Part shown: piece after piece, positions 24,534 to 36,637 of the stretch | Layout: each line of letters starts with the position of its first letter | Numbering within the stretch: position 1 is the stretch's first letter | Source: Vitellaria paradoxa | Taxonomy: Eukaryota > Streptophyta > Magnoliopsida > Ericales > Sapotaceae | Assembly: GCA_019916065.1 (NCBI GenBank) | Contig: CM034238.1 | Coordinates: 5,420,199-5,484,198 of the forward strand | Direction of reading: 5' to 3' | DNA length: 64,000 nt | The notes under the pieces: model-generated | What the model was told of the DNA's origin: nothing | The model's input: only the letters and a program-made list of their open reading frames with translations | Database searches by the model: none | Made by a program: the position numbers and the translations under genes

Positions 24534-25863
24534 TGTTGAAGCCTCCAACGGTTCTCAAAGCAAACGAAGATTCAAATCTCGACGCCGCCCCCACGGAGTC
24601 TCCTTTGTCTTCCTTTTATCGATGGAAAGAGATGGGAAATAAAGAAGAGATACCAAAATTGAAGTCAAGTTGGACAGGGATGAGAACGGGAAATCAAGAT
24701 TCAAGAAACGACTACGAAACGGAGGGCAAGTTGATGACAACTAGGTCGTTACAAGGCGGTGATGTAACTAATCACCGACAAATGATATTCTTCTTGGAGG
24801 ATAAAAAAAATAATAAGAGAACTATTCCTCTCGAGATTAGAAGGTTCTAGGTCGGAATGGCCCTTGTTGCTTGTTGGTTGGGTTAAACGGTAACAAATAA
24901 ACATACACACGTTTAGCATATTTTTATATAATTAATTTGAATTTCATCAAAAATTGCTCGATAAATACTAAGAAATTGGGCAGCCACACGTTAAAAATGG
25001 GATTCGCGTTTTATAATTCACAACTTCGATGTAGAGTAATGTAATTAGCGCATTAATTTAAAATAATCCCTTTCAAATATATATTGTAAGATATTTGAAT
25101 TTTATTACATAACCAAAAAAAAATAGTTATTGAAAAGTGAGATTTCGTTTCGCTATCATAAATTCTATTGACTTTTCCCTAATTATCAACTTTTTACTAA
25201 TTCTTTTTTAATTTTTTTAACTTTGTCTACTAAAATTTATCAAACACCTATTTTAATTTTTACAAACTTTCTTTATTTTTTTAATTTTCTCTAATTCATA
25301 TAAATCTTTATCAAACCCATTTTTTTCGAAATTGATACGTGAGAAGTATCAAAACAACGATTGTAAACAAATTTTACTCTTTATTCTTTTTTACTTTTTT
25401 ACACCAAATATACTCTTAAAAAATAGTACAAGAAACAAATTTATATAATAAAATATAATTTGTTGATATGACGACTGTATATTTGGCAGTAAAAAAGGGG
25501 GATAGGACTGAGAGAGAGAGAGAGAGGGGCGGAGAGATTGGGTATGAAATTTAAATTTAGGTTCACAGGAGACCGTGTTTTATACGGACATAAAGCTAGT
25601 TTTTAAATAAAACAAGAAAATTGATATTATATCCAAAAAAAATATCTTAAAAAAATTTTTGAGTTTATTATTTTTGGGTGATGGACACAAATTTGTTATT
25701 CAAAGATTGTCCATCCCAGAGCATGCAAGTGACACATGTTGGTGAACGAAAGATAGACCAAACGAACACCCAAACACATGCACTTAACATGAATGGGGCG
25801 AGAAGGGAGTGGTGGCCCCATGCCGCTAGACAAAAGATGAAAGAAGGGGTCCTATACATGTGG

Positions 25864-25989
25864 TGTGTTTGGAGTGTCAAAAAAATTAGTAGTTTATATT
25901 GATATGATGTAAAAATGATATGTAACGAAATTTAATTTAAATTTTTTTTTTAATAAAATTTTTTAAAAAATTTTGAGAATCCAAATGAC
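25864..25989. repeat. MITE-like element, family B
   Basis: Starts TGTTTGGAGTGTCAAAA and ends GAGAATCCAAATGAC. It shares 'gatatgatgtaaaaatgatatgt' with the element at 7650-7788. Confidence 0.45.
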
Positions 25990-27041
25990 CAATGGTATCG
26001 CCATCCATTGAATGGAGGAACTGAAGACCCATAATTCACCATTGGATTCCTTATCGGTTGCTTCCTGGATCTCTACCATTTTTTTTGTTTTTTTTTTCTC
26101 TCTTTAAAAAGAAAAAAAGGGCTTTCTTGCGCACCATTTCATTGACCATGCATGATGCAAGCCATTTCCAATATGGCCTATTAGACCAAGTTAAATTACT
26201 TGCACGAATTGGAGATCATGATGGTCGAATTTACATCCTATTTAGACTTTATCCATAAATTAATCCTCTGTTACATCGAAAAGTTTTGACAAATTTTAAT
26301 ACAAAAATAGTTGTTTGAATTTCGATTTGCAAAATCAAACCCCAATGTTTTTTTTTAGATATTTATATCTTGAAAAAAAAAGTCATAGTTTTTTTTTTTT
26401 TTTTCCCCACCGTAAAACCACCCCAAAATTAGCCCAAATAGATTGCATCAAAAGATTTATTGATGTTAATCTTTGCGGGGATAATTTGACCTCATTCATT
26501 AAAAAAAGTCCAACACACGTCATTGACCAAATTAATTGGTGTTACATCTCTCTCATTAACCAAATTAATTGATATTACGTATATATGTATATATCTTATT
26601 ATTCTATCTAAGTCGGTCGGAGCACTAAAAAAATATTACGAACTTTCTTCACCCAATATAAAATTAACTTTTACAAATTTTTTTTTTACTTCAATTTTTT
26701 CAACTTTCATAAATTTTTATTAAACATTAAAGTAATTACTAAAGTTTCCAACGTCAATATAAAGTATAAAGTTATATTTTTTTGATAGAAAATTAGTGAC
26801 ACCAAACAACCCTAAGTAAACAAGTGATAATTCAAACCTCAAAGTTCTCGTGTGAAATTTATTTTCTTAAAATTGGATGAGCAGCCAAGTAAATACAATA
26901 ATGTATTTTCTCACGAAAACTTTCTTCTCGAAGTCGGACATGTTCAAGAGAAATAAAGTTTAGGACAAATGAGTTCAAACCTTCAAATTTTAGTCTCTAT
27001 TTGAATTTTGATATCACTATTAATGCACATGGTCAGATTAA

Positions 27042-27208
27042 GGCTCCGTTTGGAGTTATACAAAATAAAATAAAATTCTACAAATCTCTACAAATACGAA
27101 TTACGAGATAGTAAATTTAAATTCTTCACTTCTTGTGCGAATTACGAGACATTTACTTTTATAATTTTATTTTATTTTATACACTTTTATACAACTCCAA
27201 ACACACTC
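27042..27208. repeat. MITE-like element with inverted ends
   Basis: The left end GGCTCCGTTTGGAGTTATA and the right end (inverted) GAGTGTGTTTGGAGTTGTA match over about 14 bases. The interior is AT-rich with 'tgcgaattacgaga' and no open frame. Confidence 0.55.
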
Positions 27209-27861
27209 TAAATTGGTCAATGCCTTATCTTATGTTATTTGCAAACACTAGTTTCTACAGAGATCAATCTCGTTATTGCTTTGAAATAGTTATGCAAAGA
27301 ATGGACTCAAAATTCTATTAGTACGGCAAGTTTTAGTACATTTAATAGTTATGCAAAGACTTTTTAATCGGTTAGTTGTAAATAGCTGAAAGGTTATGGA
27401 ACAAAAGATTATTCTAGACTTATATCGAGGTATTGATACCAATTCTCAAATATCGAAGAACAAAATGTGATACAATGAGATAGAATACCATAAACACAAA
27501 GACAGCAGGGGTAAGCCCAATGTTTGGTGGACTAGGTGGGCTTATGGTTTTAGGCCTGCTATTCGTAGGGCCGTTTGGGCAGCCAGAAAACTAACATGGC
27601 CCATTGGGCCCAAATAACTAGCCGACCCGCAAAAGAAGGGGAAACAATGCTAAATCAAAAACGCATTGGCTTATGGCCCAAGAGTTCGGTTTGAGCCTTC
27701 ATTTTCGGTCTAGAGCCCATCCTAGCCATCCAAAAATGGCAGTAGCCCCACTAGCCTGTATTGGGTTCAGCCTGAGCAAGACTTCGTGGGCTTTTTTGAC
27801 ATCTCGAACTCGCTGTACAAAAAATTGCTAATAAGGAAAATCTTTTTTCACTCCATTTTGG

Positions 27862-28000
27862 TCTCGTTTGGTTTGTTGAAAAATAACAAAAAATTTTATA
27901 AATCTCTATTAACTTTATATCACATCAACTTTTTTCTTTCACTACACGCATTACGAACTCTCAATTTATCTCAATTTTTCTTACTCCAAACAAACCCTTT
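27862..28000. repeat. MITE-like element, family A
   Basis: Begins CTCGTTTGGTTTGTTG and ends CTTACTCCAAACAAACC. Internal 'tttcactacacgcattacgaactctcaa' corresponds to the conserved core seen at 39439, 52231 and 52800. Confidence 0.45.
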
Positions 28001-29103
28001 GTTAGTCTTAAAACGAGGCAATTTAACTTTTATAAATTAATTAGTTTGGGACATGAGTTTACCATAAATTTTATTTCAGTTATTATTGTAGATTCATATA
28101 TTTTTATTGTATTTTTTGAATGCTTTCATGTCACTAAATTCAATGGATTTATCTATAAATACCACACACATTCTTAATTTAAGTGAAAATCATTTTAATC
28201 TAAGTATTTATGTTTTCATTGGTTTCTAAAGAACGCTTATTAAATATATATAATTTTTATCTCATTTTTTTTGTTCTAAGCACTGCAAGGGCAGATCGAT
28301 GCGAGGTCGAGTTAATTGCAACCACTAATTTAGAAATTTATAATAAGATTCTATTTTTTTGTTCTTATTTATTTAAATATTTCACTTTAATCTCATTCAT
28401 TCGAAAATTATATTTTTATCCCAGTGATTATATAAAGCAAATTATGAAGTGAGAGTGAACCATTTGCATCATCAATTAATTAATTAAGAAAATAATTAAT
28501 TGATTCTCAAAATCCTCATTATATTTTACATGATTTTAAATTTTATGGGTAAGAAATTATTTTTATCAGTTGGATATATTAATTGACTCAAAAAATTCTT
28601 ATATTTATTTGGAATGTATTCTAAATGTAAATAATTAACATTTTATTTGGCACTCATATTAATTGACTTCTAAATTTTTTTTATGCAAGATTTATGTAAA
28701 AAAAATACGAGAATAAAATGCATAAAATATACTAAAATACAAAGAAAAAAAGTTAAAAAAAAAAAAACACACGAAACAAAAATAAAAAACTAAGTGCTTT
28801 TTACCCAATCTAACCCGAAGTGAAATTAGTAATATCAAATCAAAATGCGACTTCAATTTTGGCCACTGAGGAGAGTCCTCGGATGAGGTTTCCGGGTAGG
28901 GATTTTTGGCCATTTCTGGACAAGAGTGATGGGTCGGGTTTTGAGGCGGGAGTTGCAGTTGAATTATCATCTCTCATGCTAATGCGTTGAAGCGGAGAGA
29001 TATAGAGAGAAGAAGATAAAGACACTTCTTTGTTCTTGTATGCCCATTTTGGGTGGTCACCTTTTTTTTTTTTTTTTTTTTTGGGGGGTCACGCGTGAAT
29101 ATG

Positions 29104-29134
<31 letters not shown>

Positions 29135-29338
29135 GGAGGTGTTTAGAGTGACAAAAGGTGATAAAATTTGATAAAAATTGTGAATTCATAATTTGTGGAG
29201 TGATATAAAAAACAATTAAATTTTAAAAATTTTTAGTATTTTTAGCGATTTTCAGAACTTTAATGGGAGTTATAAGAATTATTATATCTTCAAAAAAAAT
29301 AATGGAATTTATTAATATATTTTATTGATATATTATTC

Positions 29339-29690
29339 TTAGGGGCGTTTGGAGCTCCGATAAAAATTAAAAATTTACAAAAGTGAATTTTGAAATTATT
29401 GTGTAATGATTGTTGAATGTTTACGTGTGATTTGATATAAAATTATTAAAATTATATAAAAACACTCATGTCAAAATTTTAATGGAGGATTTTAAAAATT
29501 TTTAGAGTTTTGTGTACTTTTTTGTACAAATGTCAGATCACATTTTTTTAAATTTCAGCAAAATCCATTGGAACGCATCATTTTGATCTGTTCCAACGAC
29601 TTTTGAAATTTTTGGGCGCTTGAAATCGTGTCAACTTTTAAAGTTTTTGGGATTTTTTTAGATTTTTTGGAGCTTCAAATGCACCCCTAA
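29339..29690. repeat. TIR element of about 350 bp
   Basis: The left end TTAGGGGCGTTTGGAGCTCC and the right end (inverted) TTAGGGGTGCATTTGAAGCTCC form imperfect terminal inverted repeats. There is no coding capacity. The target duplication is unclear. Confidence 0.55.
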
Positions 29691-30592
29691 GATGATGGCT
29701 TTGATGTATATTTTATAGTTTTAAATAAATATGTTTTTATTTTTTTATTCGATACATTAAATCTGGCCTTCATAAAACTTGAAATCAAGCAACAACTTCG
29801 CAACAGTCAAAATCTCTCATTTGTTACAGAGTGAATTTATTGTCAGCACCCAACCCATCCAAATTAATTGGCCAAAAAATAAAATATTCATGCCCAAAAA
29901 AATTCATCTATTTACTATTTTAGGGTAAGTGGGAAACCAAATTTTTATAAATATAAATTTTTATCAATATTTTTTCAACTTTTCATTATTTTTGTTTTTT
30001 TATATTTATTTTAAATTTTAAAATTTTATTATTTTTACCAATTTTTATAAAAATTTGTTAACTTTTATAAATTTTTATCAACTTTTTTCAACTTTTAATA
30101 ATTTTTTTGATAAAACTGTTCGAACGGATAAGTGAAATCACATCCGAATGAGTTTGATCAAAAATTTTTTACAACTATAAATTTTTATAAAATTATAATT
30201 TTTACTAATTTATACTAATTTTTTTTAACTCAAATTTATACACTAGGTTTTGTCGCATGACACATCCCTTGGCAGGCTGTAAAAGCTTCAATTCCTCGTA
30301 TATAAACACCTTTTCGACCACAAACAAATTCTGATCGTCTCACGTAAAATCTTAAAGATTCATTGATTCAACTATTTTTAAGATATTAATTTAGGCAAAA
30401 TTCTTAAAAAATAAAATTTTAAATTTTTATTAAAATGAACTAAAATTTTGAAACTTTAAATACATAAATTTTTATTATACTCCAAAACTAGTTGTGTTTG
30501 GTACAAAAGTTCATATATTTAAAATTTAAAAATTTTTAATTTATTATAATAAAATTTTAATTTATACTTTAGAATTTGCTTACTCTGTATCT

Positions 30593-30602
30593 CTATATAT
30601 AT
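30593..30602 (+). promoter_or_regulatory. Possible TATA box of DiT1
   Basis: CTATATATAT, about 190 bases before ATG 30783, which would leave a leader of roughly 155 nt. Confidence 0.4.
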
Positions 30603-30782
30603 TTTTTTACAAAGTAAATAAAAAATTGATCAATTGTGATCACTTGAAAACAAACACGGTCTTCGTAATTTCCGCTCCTCAGAAGCAACAACTGATAATA
30701 AGGCCAGCTCTCTCCCCAACGATCATTTGGAAGTCTCAATCCCATTTGCTTCTCTCAGCAGTGCTCCCTCTGCGTCTTTACG

Positions 30783-33700
30783 ATGGAGAGTCACGCACTT
30801 TACTCTTCATCTTCCACCACCACCGCCGCCTTCTCTCCCCCTCCTTACATCTCCGATGCCGACCTTCTCTCTCCAAATCACCACCGTTCATTTCTCCTAT
30901 ACCCACGCTCCGCCCGATTTCTGCCCTCCGATCGTCTCCCTCTTCTCTTTCCTCTCTCTCCGCCTCTCCTCCTCTCAACCCCAAACACTTCCTCTTCAAT
31001 CCTCTCCCAAAACACATCAAAATCCACAACAACCCAATCAGAGTCTCAGCCTCGGCTCCCAGCACCAATGAACCCACTACGGAATCAAAACCTCAAGGCG
31101 CTAAGACTATCCCACTGATAATCTCCTTATCGGTGGGGCTAATCGTTCGATTCCTCTTGCCGAAACCGCCCGAAGTTTCGATGCAAGCTTGGCAATTGCT
31201 CTCAATCTTCCTATCGACGATTGCCGGCCTTGTGTTGAGTCCTTTGCCGGTTGGTGCCTGGGCATTTCTCGGGCTTACGACTTCAATTCTGACCAGAACG
31301 CTGTCGTTTTCGACTGCATTCAGTGCGTTCACGAATGAAGTTATTTGGTTGATTGTGATTTCCTTTTTCTTCGCCCGAGGGTTCGTGAAGACGGGGTTGG
31401 GGGATAGAATTGCTACTTACTTTGTGAAGTGGTTGGGGAAGAGTACATTGGGATTGTCGTATGGGTTAACTATCAGTGAGGCCATTATAGCTCCGGCAAT
31501 GCCGAGTACGACTGCGAGAGCCGGCGGTGTGTTTTTGCCGATCATCAACTCGTTGTCCCTCTCGGCTGGTAGTAAACCTGGCGACCCATCGGCTAAAAAG
31601 CTTGGATCTTATTTGGTTCAGTCGCAATTTCAGGTTAGCTTTGGTTGTTTATAATATAATTTGGAAATTTCCTATTGTTCGATTCAATTAATATTGAAAT
31701 TTGTAGTATGCTATTTTTTTTTTTTTTTTTTGGTGGCTGAATTTGTGTGAAAAAAGTTCGATTGGATTCATGTGATGGAATTTATGTGAATACCCTGCTA
31801 GAAACATTATAATTTTTGGAGATTGCTTCAAGCTCATTAGTTTTATATTTAAAAAAAAAAAAGAAGAAAAAAGAAAACAGGGCACTGCCATTGCATAAGA
31901 AAGAGCCTTTATATACAGAAAGCTTGTGCCTTGTTAGAATGTAAATTGAATAAGCTTGCTCTCTCATAATTGATGCATTTTCTTATAATAAATAACTGGG
32001 AAATTTTCCTATCACAGTTTTTAGAGAAATATAATCATGTGGGTTGAATTGATTTCGGCATACAGCTTCTATTAGACAAGGTTTTTTTGTTTAATTTTTA
32101 TGTTGGAAAAGATGTGCATATTTTTATTTGAGCAATGCGTGTTCTTTCGTGTTGATCAAAGAGCAGAGCTTTCCGTTTCATAAATTGGTTAAGTACATGG
32201 CTTACCATATACTTTATATGACTAGAGTCTGTGGACCAATGTTTGTGTGTGTGTATGTTTTGTATTGTATGTATGAGTCATCACATGCTATATTGTGACT
32301 TATGTCTTGCTGTTTTCTGATGTGTGACAGTCCGCTGGTAACTCTAGTGCTCTTTTCCTAACTGCTGCAGCTCAAAACCTGCTGTGCCTAAAACTAGCTG
32401 AGGAACTTGGGGTGATAATTGCAAGCCCATGGGTTTCTTGGTTCAAGGCTGCTAGTTTACCTGCAATCATTTCTCTCCTAGCTACTCCTTTGGTCTTGTA
32501 CAAACTCTATCCTCCCGAAACCAAAGACACACCAGATGCCCCTGCTATGGCTACAAAAAAGCTGGAGCTTATGGGTCCTGTCACAAGGAATGAATGGGCA
32601 ATGGTGGGGACAATGCTTCTTGCAGTCTCCTTGTGGGTCTTTGGGTAAGTAATGTCTCATGCTTGATTGATACTATGGATTGAAATATCAGTGAAACAAA
32701 TATGCCTAAGCACGGTGGACATGTTATCGTCTTCTCCTTTTTTTATTATTTTCTTTCCTGTGTTAAACTATGTTATTTTAGAATCTAAGTAATTTTTGGA
32801 TGAAATAACAAATTACACAGGTTAACACTACAAATTCTTAACAATATTATCATATTTTTAATTATATGAAAAATTTAACTAGACATCTAGGTTAAATGAA
32901 ATTATTTAAATGGTAAAGAAACATATTATTTTTATAGCATAGATCTGAAATGGTATGCCTGATCATGCCGGTACCATTATATATAATTCCTGTAACAAAA
33001 ATTGTACATTTTCCCGTATAGGATTAACAAATATGGTCTGTAATTGATATACAAAAGCATCCCCATATGTTAAATCATGTATCGGATAAAGTTAAATTTC
33101 TTTCTCTAAAATTCATGGTGTGCAATTGCTGAAATGGTTGACATATTATTCAATCAGCTCAGTATCTGAGATTTAGCAAACTCATGTTCTGCTAAGTGTT
33201 ATGCACTGCGCTGAGTGCTGGTTGATGCTTCATGCAGAGAGGCTTTTGGTATAGCAAGTGTTGCTGCTGCTATGCTTGGCTTATCAATACTCTTGTTGTT
33301 GGGGGTGCTTGATTGGGACGATTGCTTGAGTGAAAAATCAGCATGGGATACCTTGGCTTGGTTTGCAGTTCTAGTGGGCATGGCAGGCCAATTGACTAAC
33401 CTTGGCATTGTAAATTGGATGTCTGATTGTGTGGCCAAATCACTCTCGTCTTTCTCTTTGAGCTGGCCTGCTGCATTTGGTGTCCTTCAAGCTGCTTACT
33501 TCCTCATCCACTACTTGTTTGCAAGTCAAACAGGTCATGTGGGAGCTTTATACTCTGCCTTTCTTGCTATGCACTTGGCATCTGGGGTGCCAGGTGTGTT
33601 GGCAGCACTGGCTTTAGCTTACAATACAAATCTGTTTGGTGCTATAACACATTATAGCAGTGGTCAGGCTGCTGTATACTACGGAGGTGAGTCTTATTTC

Positions 33701-34173
33701 CTTTTGAATCAATTTTGAGCCATATTTTAGTAGCGTGATTATAAAAGCATAATTTAATCTGCTGACTAATCTGTCCCTTTTATGATGCACATCCATATTC
33801 ATCTTTTCCCTTGCATATATGTTCCCTTTTTAACTGGATTCATCAATATATGTGTTAATTTCTATTTCATTTTCTTGATTACTGAGACAATGGAGGAGGC
33901 TGATGGTTATGATTTAGAATCAATAACTAATTGCATCATGAGTATCATTCTCTTTTCTGTGTTTTTTTTTTTTTTTTTTAAAACAAAACTTCTCATTTTG
34001 TATTTTAGTATCTGTTGCATGCAAGGACTGACGGTGTTTTTTGTGATGTTTGAACAGCTGGTTACGTAGACCTTCCTGATGTGTTCAGAGTGGGGTTTAT
34101 AATGGCCCTTATTAATGCCGCAATCTGGGCAGTTGTCGGGACTTTCTGGTGGAAGTTCTTGGGTCTTTATTAA
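30783..34173 (+). CDS. DiT1: Plastid 2-oxoglutarate/malate translocator (DiT1), with apparent frameshift
   Basis: Four exons: 30783-31633, 32331-32644, 33238-33686 and 34058-34173, all GT-AG and in phase. The protein is of the DASS family, with many membrane segments and the conserved blocks SPLPVGAWAFLGLT, SFFFARGFVKTGLGDRIATY, APAMPSTTARAGG, ALFLTAAAQNLLCLKLAEEL, LDWDDCLSEKSAWDTLAWFA and HYSSGQAAVYY, ending WWKFLGLY. It sits in the inner envelope and exchanges 2-oxoglutarate for malate to supply carbon for ammonia assimilation and photorespiration. The frame of the mature protein has no upstream ATG. The likely start is ATG 30783 (MESHALYSSSS) in another frame. A single missing C in the C5 run at 30837-30841 would join them into a normal Ser-rich transit peptide and a protein of about 576 residues. 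This could be a sequencing error or a real lesion. Confidence 0.92.
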
Positions 34174-34282
34174 TTTTAAATTTTCATGTAAGTTGATGTT
34201 AAATTTTTCCACCCATTCGTTCTTGGGTCTTTATTAATTTAAATTTTCATGTAAGTTGATGTTAAATTTTTCCACCTATTCT
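34156..34282. repeat. 64-bp tandem duplication across the DiT1 stop codon
   Basis: The block starting TTCTTGGGTCTTTATTAA at 34156 recurs at 34220, period 64. The second copy carries a small deletion in 'ttaattttaaa' and a c/t change near its end. The first copy contains the last codons and stop of DiT1; the second lies in the 3' UTR. Confidence 0.9.
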
Positions 34283-35309
34283 ATAACGCCCATCTGTTTC
34301 TGAGGCATCATTGAGGAAAGCATAGTTTACTTCCAAAGAAAATTGTCAATTTTTAACTTATCAGTGACTCATTTTGTAGTACTCTAGTGTATTTACCTTC
34401 GAACTAACCAATTGTTGGGTGCATGCTATAACAGTCTGGTTGGAAATTTATTGTTTTTTGTGGTAGAGCTGAATATTTAACTTTTTATGTGGCTATTTGT
34501 CTTTATTTATTGCTTCTGCAGGTGATGGAAGACTAGTAATTTTGGCTTTTGCTTCAATTGTGTACCATCTCCATTGTTAGTGGAGATTCGAATATGGTAG
34601 TCGATAAGTAGAAATTTTCATTACACTCTTTCACTTTGGCTCATCCACACGCATCAATGGCTAGGTTCTCTTTTAATTTTAATCCTTTTTAGCAGGGGAA
34701 AGTTGGTTTTTTTTTTGGGGGGGGGGGGGTCTGGAGCAGAATGCATTGTTAAGTTTGAACATGAAATGCAAAGAAGACAGCATGATGGAGCCTGAATCTG
34801 TATGACCGAAAATAAGCTTATAGATCATGAACTATCTCTAGAAATAAAGGCTAGGAACCAAGCAACGGGATAGTGGAACTGAGAGATCCTGGCGGAGCAA
34901 TGTTGATGATTAGAAATATCAACCAAAATATGCTGCGGAGGGATTTTGAACCTATTACTTAAAAAATATTTAATCCATTAAATTAGTCTACAATTATAAG
35001 AATGTCTTTTTTTTTTTTTATGGAAAATAAGATTGTCAATTGATACATCATTCTGGCCGAAAATTCTAGTATATTTTTTCCCATTCTGTTGTCCTAGGAA
35101 GTGAACATAATCAAGATGGGTCGTTCCTCAAAGCTCTCTACCAAAGAAAAATGTTTCCAAGTTTTCATACATTGAATTTGAAAATCAAGGACAAAGCCAC
35201 ACAATATCATACCTCAAAGTGTTTCCACAATGTTCTTTCTCTCCCAAAGAAAAAGGGAAAAGGAGAAGGCATTTTTTGAACATCAGTAGAAATGGAGCTA
35301 CAGTTCTCT
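34174..35309. other. Convergent region between DiT1 and COX6b
   Basis: It holds the DiT1 3' UTR with the second copy of the 64-bp repeat, a T10G12-type tract near 34709-34731, and a micro-insertion at 34996-35037. No gene seen. Confidence 0.6.
34996..35037 (-). mobile_element. Micro-retroposon with 11-bp target duplication
   Basis: ATAAGAATGTC at 34996-35006 recurs with one change (ATAAGATTGTC) at 35027-35037. The 20 bases between are poly(T) plus 'atggaaa', that is, a poly(A) tail with six to seven unique bases on the minus strand. Confidence 0.5.
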
Positions 35310-36637
35310 TCACAGGGGACCAGGAAAGGTGCCATTCTCCCTTTGCTCATTCCATCTTTCAATCTGCATTAATGTCACAGAATAACGGTTACCTTCCAGA
35401 TCAAACTAATTTAAGTGAACCCAGTAACAAAATTTCAAGAGAACCCAATTCCATAGTAACAAAGAAGATATTTAATGACTGAAATGTGCAACGCAACACA
35501 ACTAGACGACGTTCTATAGCCAGTGAATGGCTTGGGAGGATAACAAGTTCACAACCTAACCCTCGCATATGGAGAGGTTGGTTTCATGTTTCAAAATTGC
35601 AACACCCAAATCACAATGAATTGAGCAACTGTCCATTGTTAAGAGTAACAAAATCAAATCCAATGGGGCTTTTGATGTCCATACCCATCTGGGAAAGAAG
35701 TGAAGCAATTGATGGATGATATCCTCCTCTTAAGACAGAGAGGTCTAATTTAAATCCAAAGTGCAAAAGGCTAGGGAGGGGAAAAATATGGGAAATGAAT
35801 TGACATACCCATTCACCCGGGCAGAGGGATCGGTATTTTGCATACTTTTGACACTCCGGAGCACCTTCTCCCTTGGCAGCTATGCACCTGAACAGTTACG
35901 AACACTCACTCAGCTCATCTAAGGAGAACCTAATCAAAGACGACCAAATCAGACATGTTGAATCAGTTCAGCAAACCTATCGTATTCGATGTAGCGGGTA
36001 AAGCAATGCCTTGTTTGGTTTGTAGTTAGGAAGCGCATATCTGCAGGTGCTGTCTCAAGCTAGATAGGATACGACAATACCAGTTAGTGATGCAAAATAG
36101 TTGAAGAGAATATACAGAACTTGAAAAACCATGTTGCAACCAAGAAAAAGCCATTGATGAGTCAGTACTAAACTCCCAATCAAACCTTTATTTCTGGTTC
36201 ATCATCAACAACTTGCTGATCTCCTGATTCTTCCTTCTCAGGAGCTTCACGGTTTTCTTCAGCATCAGAAGGGGCTTCCTCGATATTTTCAGCTGCACTT
36301 TCTTCGTCTTCAGCATCCGTTTGATTTTTATTCCCCGTTCCCGCTGCAGCACTTTCATCCTCCTCAGGTTGCTGAGTTGTCAAGATGATGAACATTTGAA
36401 ACCCAACCCTCAGCGTATAAAAAGTAATTTATTTCCGGGGGGAAAAAAAAAATTGAAGACACGTATGAAAATGAAACATTCGAATTGGTACCCAAAATTC
36501 CATTGCTATTTTGAAGTTTGTTCATTTCTTTTCCTCATTCAAATGACAACTTTTTGGAGAAAAAAAAAAAAAAAAAAAGGTCTTGAGGTTTTCCTTACCT
36601 GGGTTTTGTGGGTTTCGAATTCCACGTATTCCGCCAT
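35310..36637 (-). CDS. COX6b: Cytochrome c oxidase subunit 6b, long plant form
   Basis: Five exons in phase on the minus strand: 36599-36637, 36186-36371, 35977-36059, 35809-35887 and 35310-35363, giving 146 residues. Residues 1-75 are an acidic, disordered Glu/Ala-rich extension (EESAAENIEEAPSDAEEN), as in Arabidopsis COX6b-1. The conserved domain begins LETAPADMRFLTTNQTRHCF and ends ERWNEQRENGTFPGPL. The protein is an intermembrane-space subunit of complex IV, held by twin cysteine motifs. The first motif is a normal CX9C (C94-C104). The second is C115-C125 with nine residues between (CQKYAKYRSLC), whereas COX6b proteins usually have ten (CX10C). One codon appears missing in the frame YYRSL. 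The reading frame is otherwise intact. The gene is tandem with, and downstream of, the 14-3-3 gene on the same strand. Confidence 0.92.

Larger units (their letters stand above)
24534..30782. other. 6.2-kb intergenic region rich in small transposons
   Basis: Divergent promoters of RIBA1 (-) and DiT1 (+) lie at its two ends. In between are only AT-rich sequence, MITE-like elements (25864-25989, 27042-27208, 27862-28000, 29339-29690), a GA microsatellite near 25509-25526, and a TA run near 29108-29134. An open segment at about 28840-28980 (-) codes for a Pro/Ser-rich stretch without a recognisable domain. Confidence 0.55.

Noticed and set aside
28692..29189. Minus-strand frames that might be a small gene
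   Set aside because: Short, no recognisable domain, and the left end is A/T-rich low complexity; a Pro/Ser-rich first exon cannot be excluded but is unsupported.
30626..30782. N-terminal extension of the DiT1 frame upstream of 30783
   Set aside because: It contains no ATG, covers the likely 5' leader and includes the core promoter side. A frameshift downstream of ATG 30783 explains the data better.
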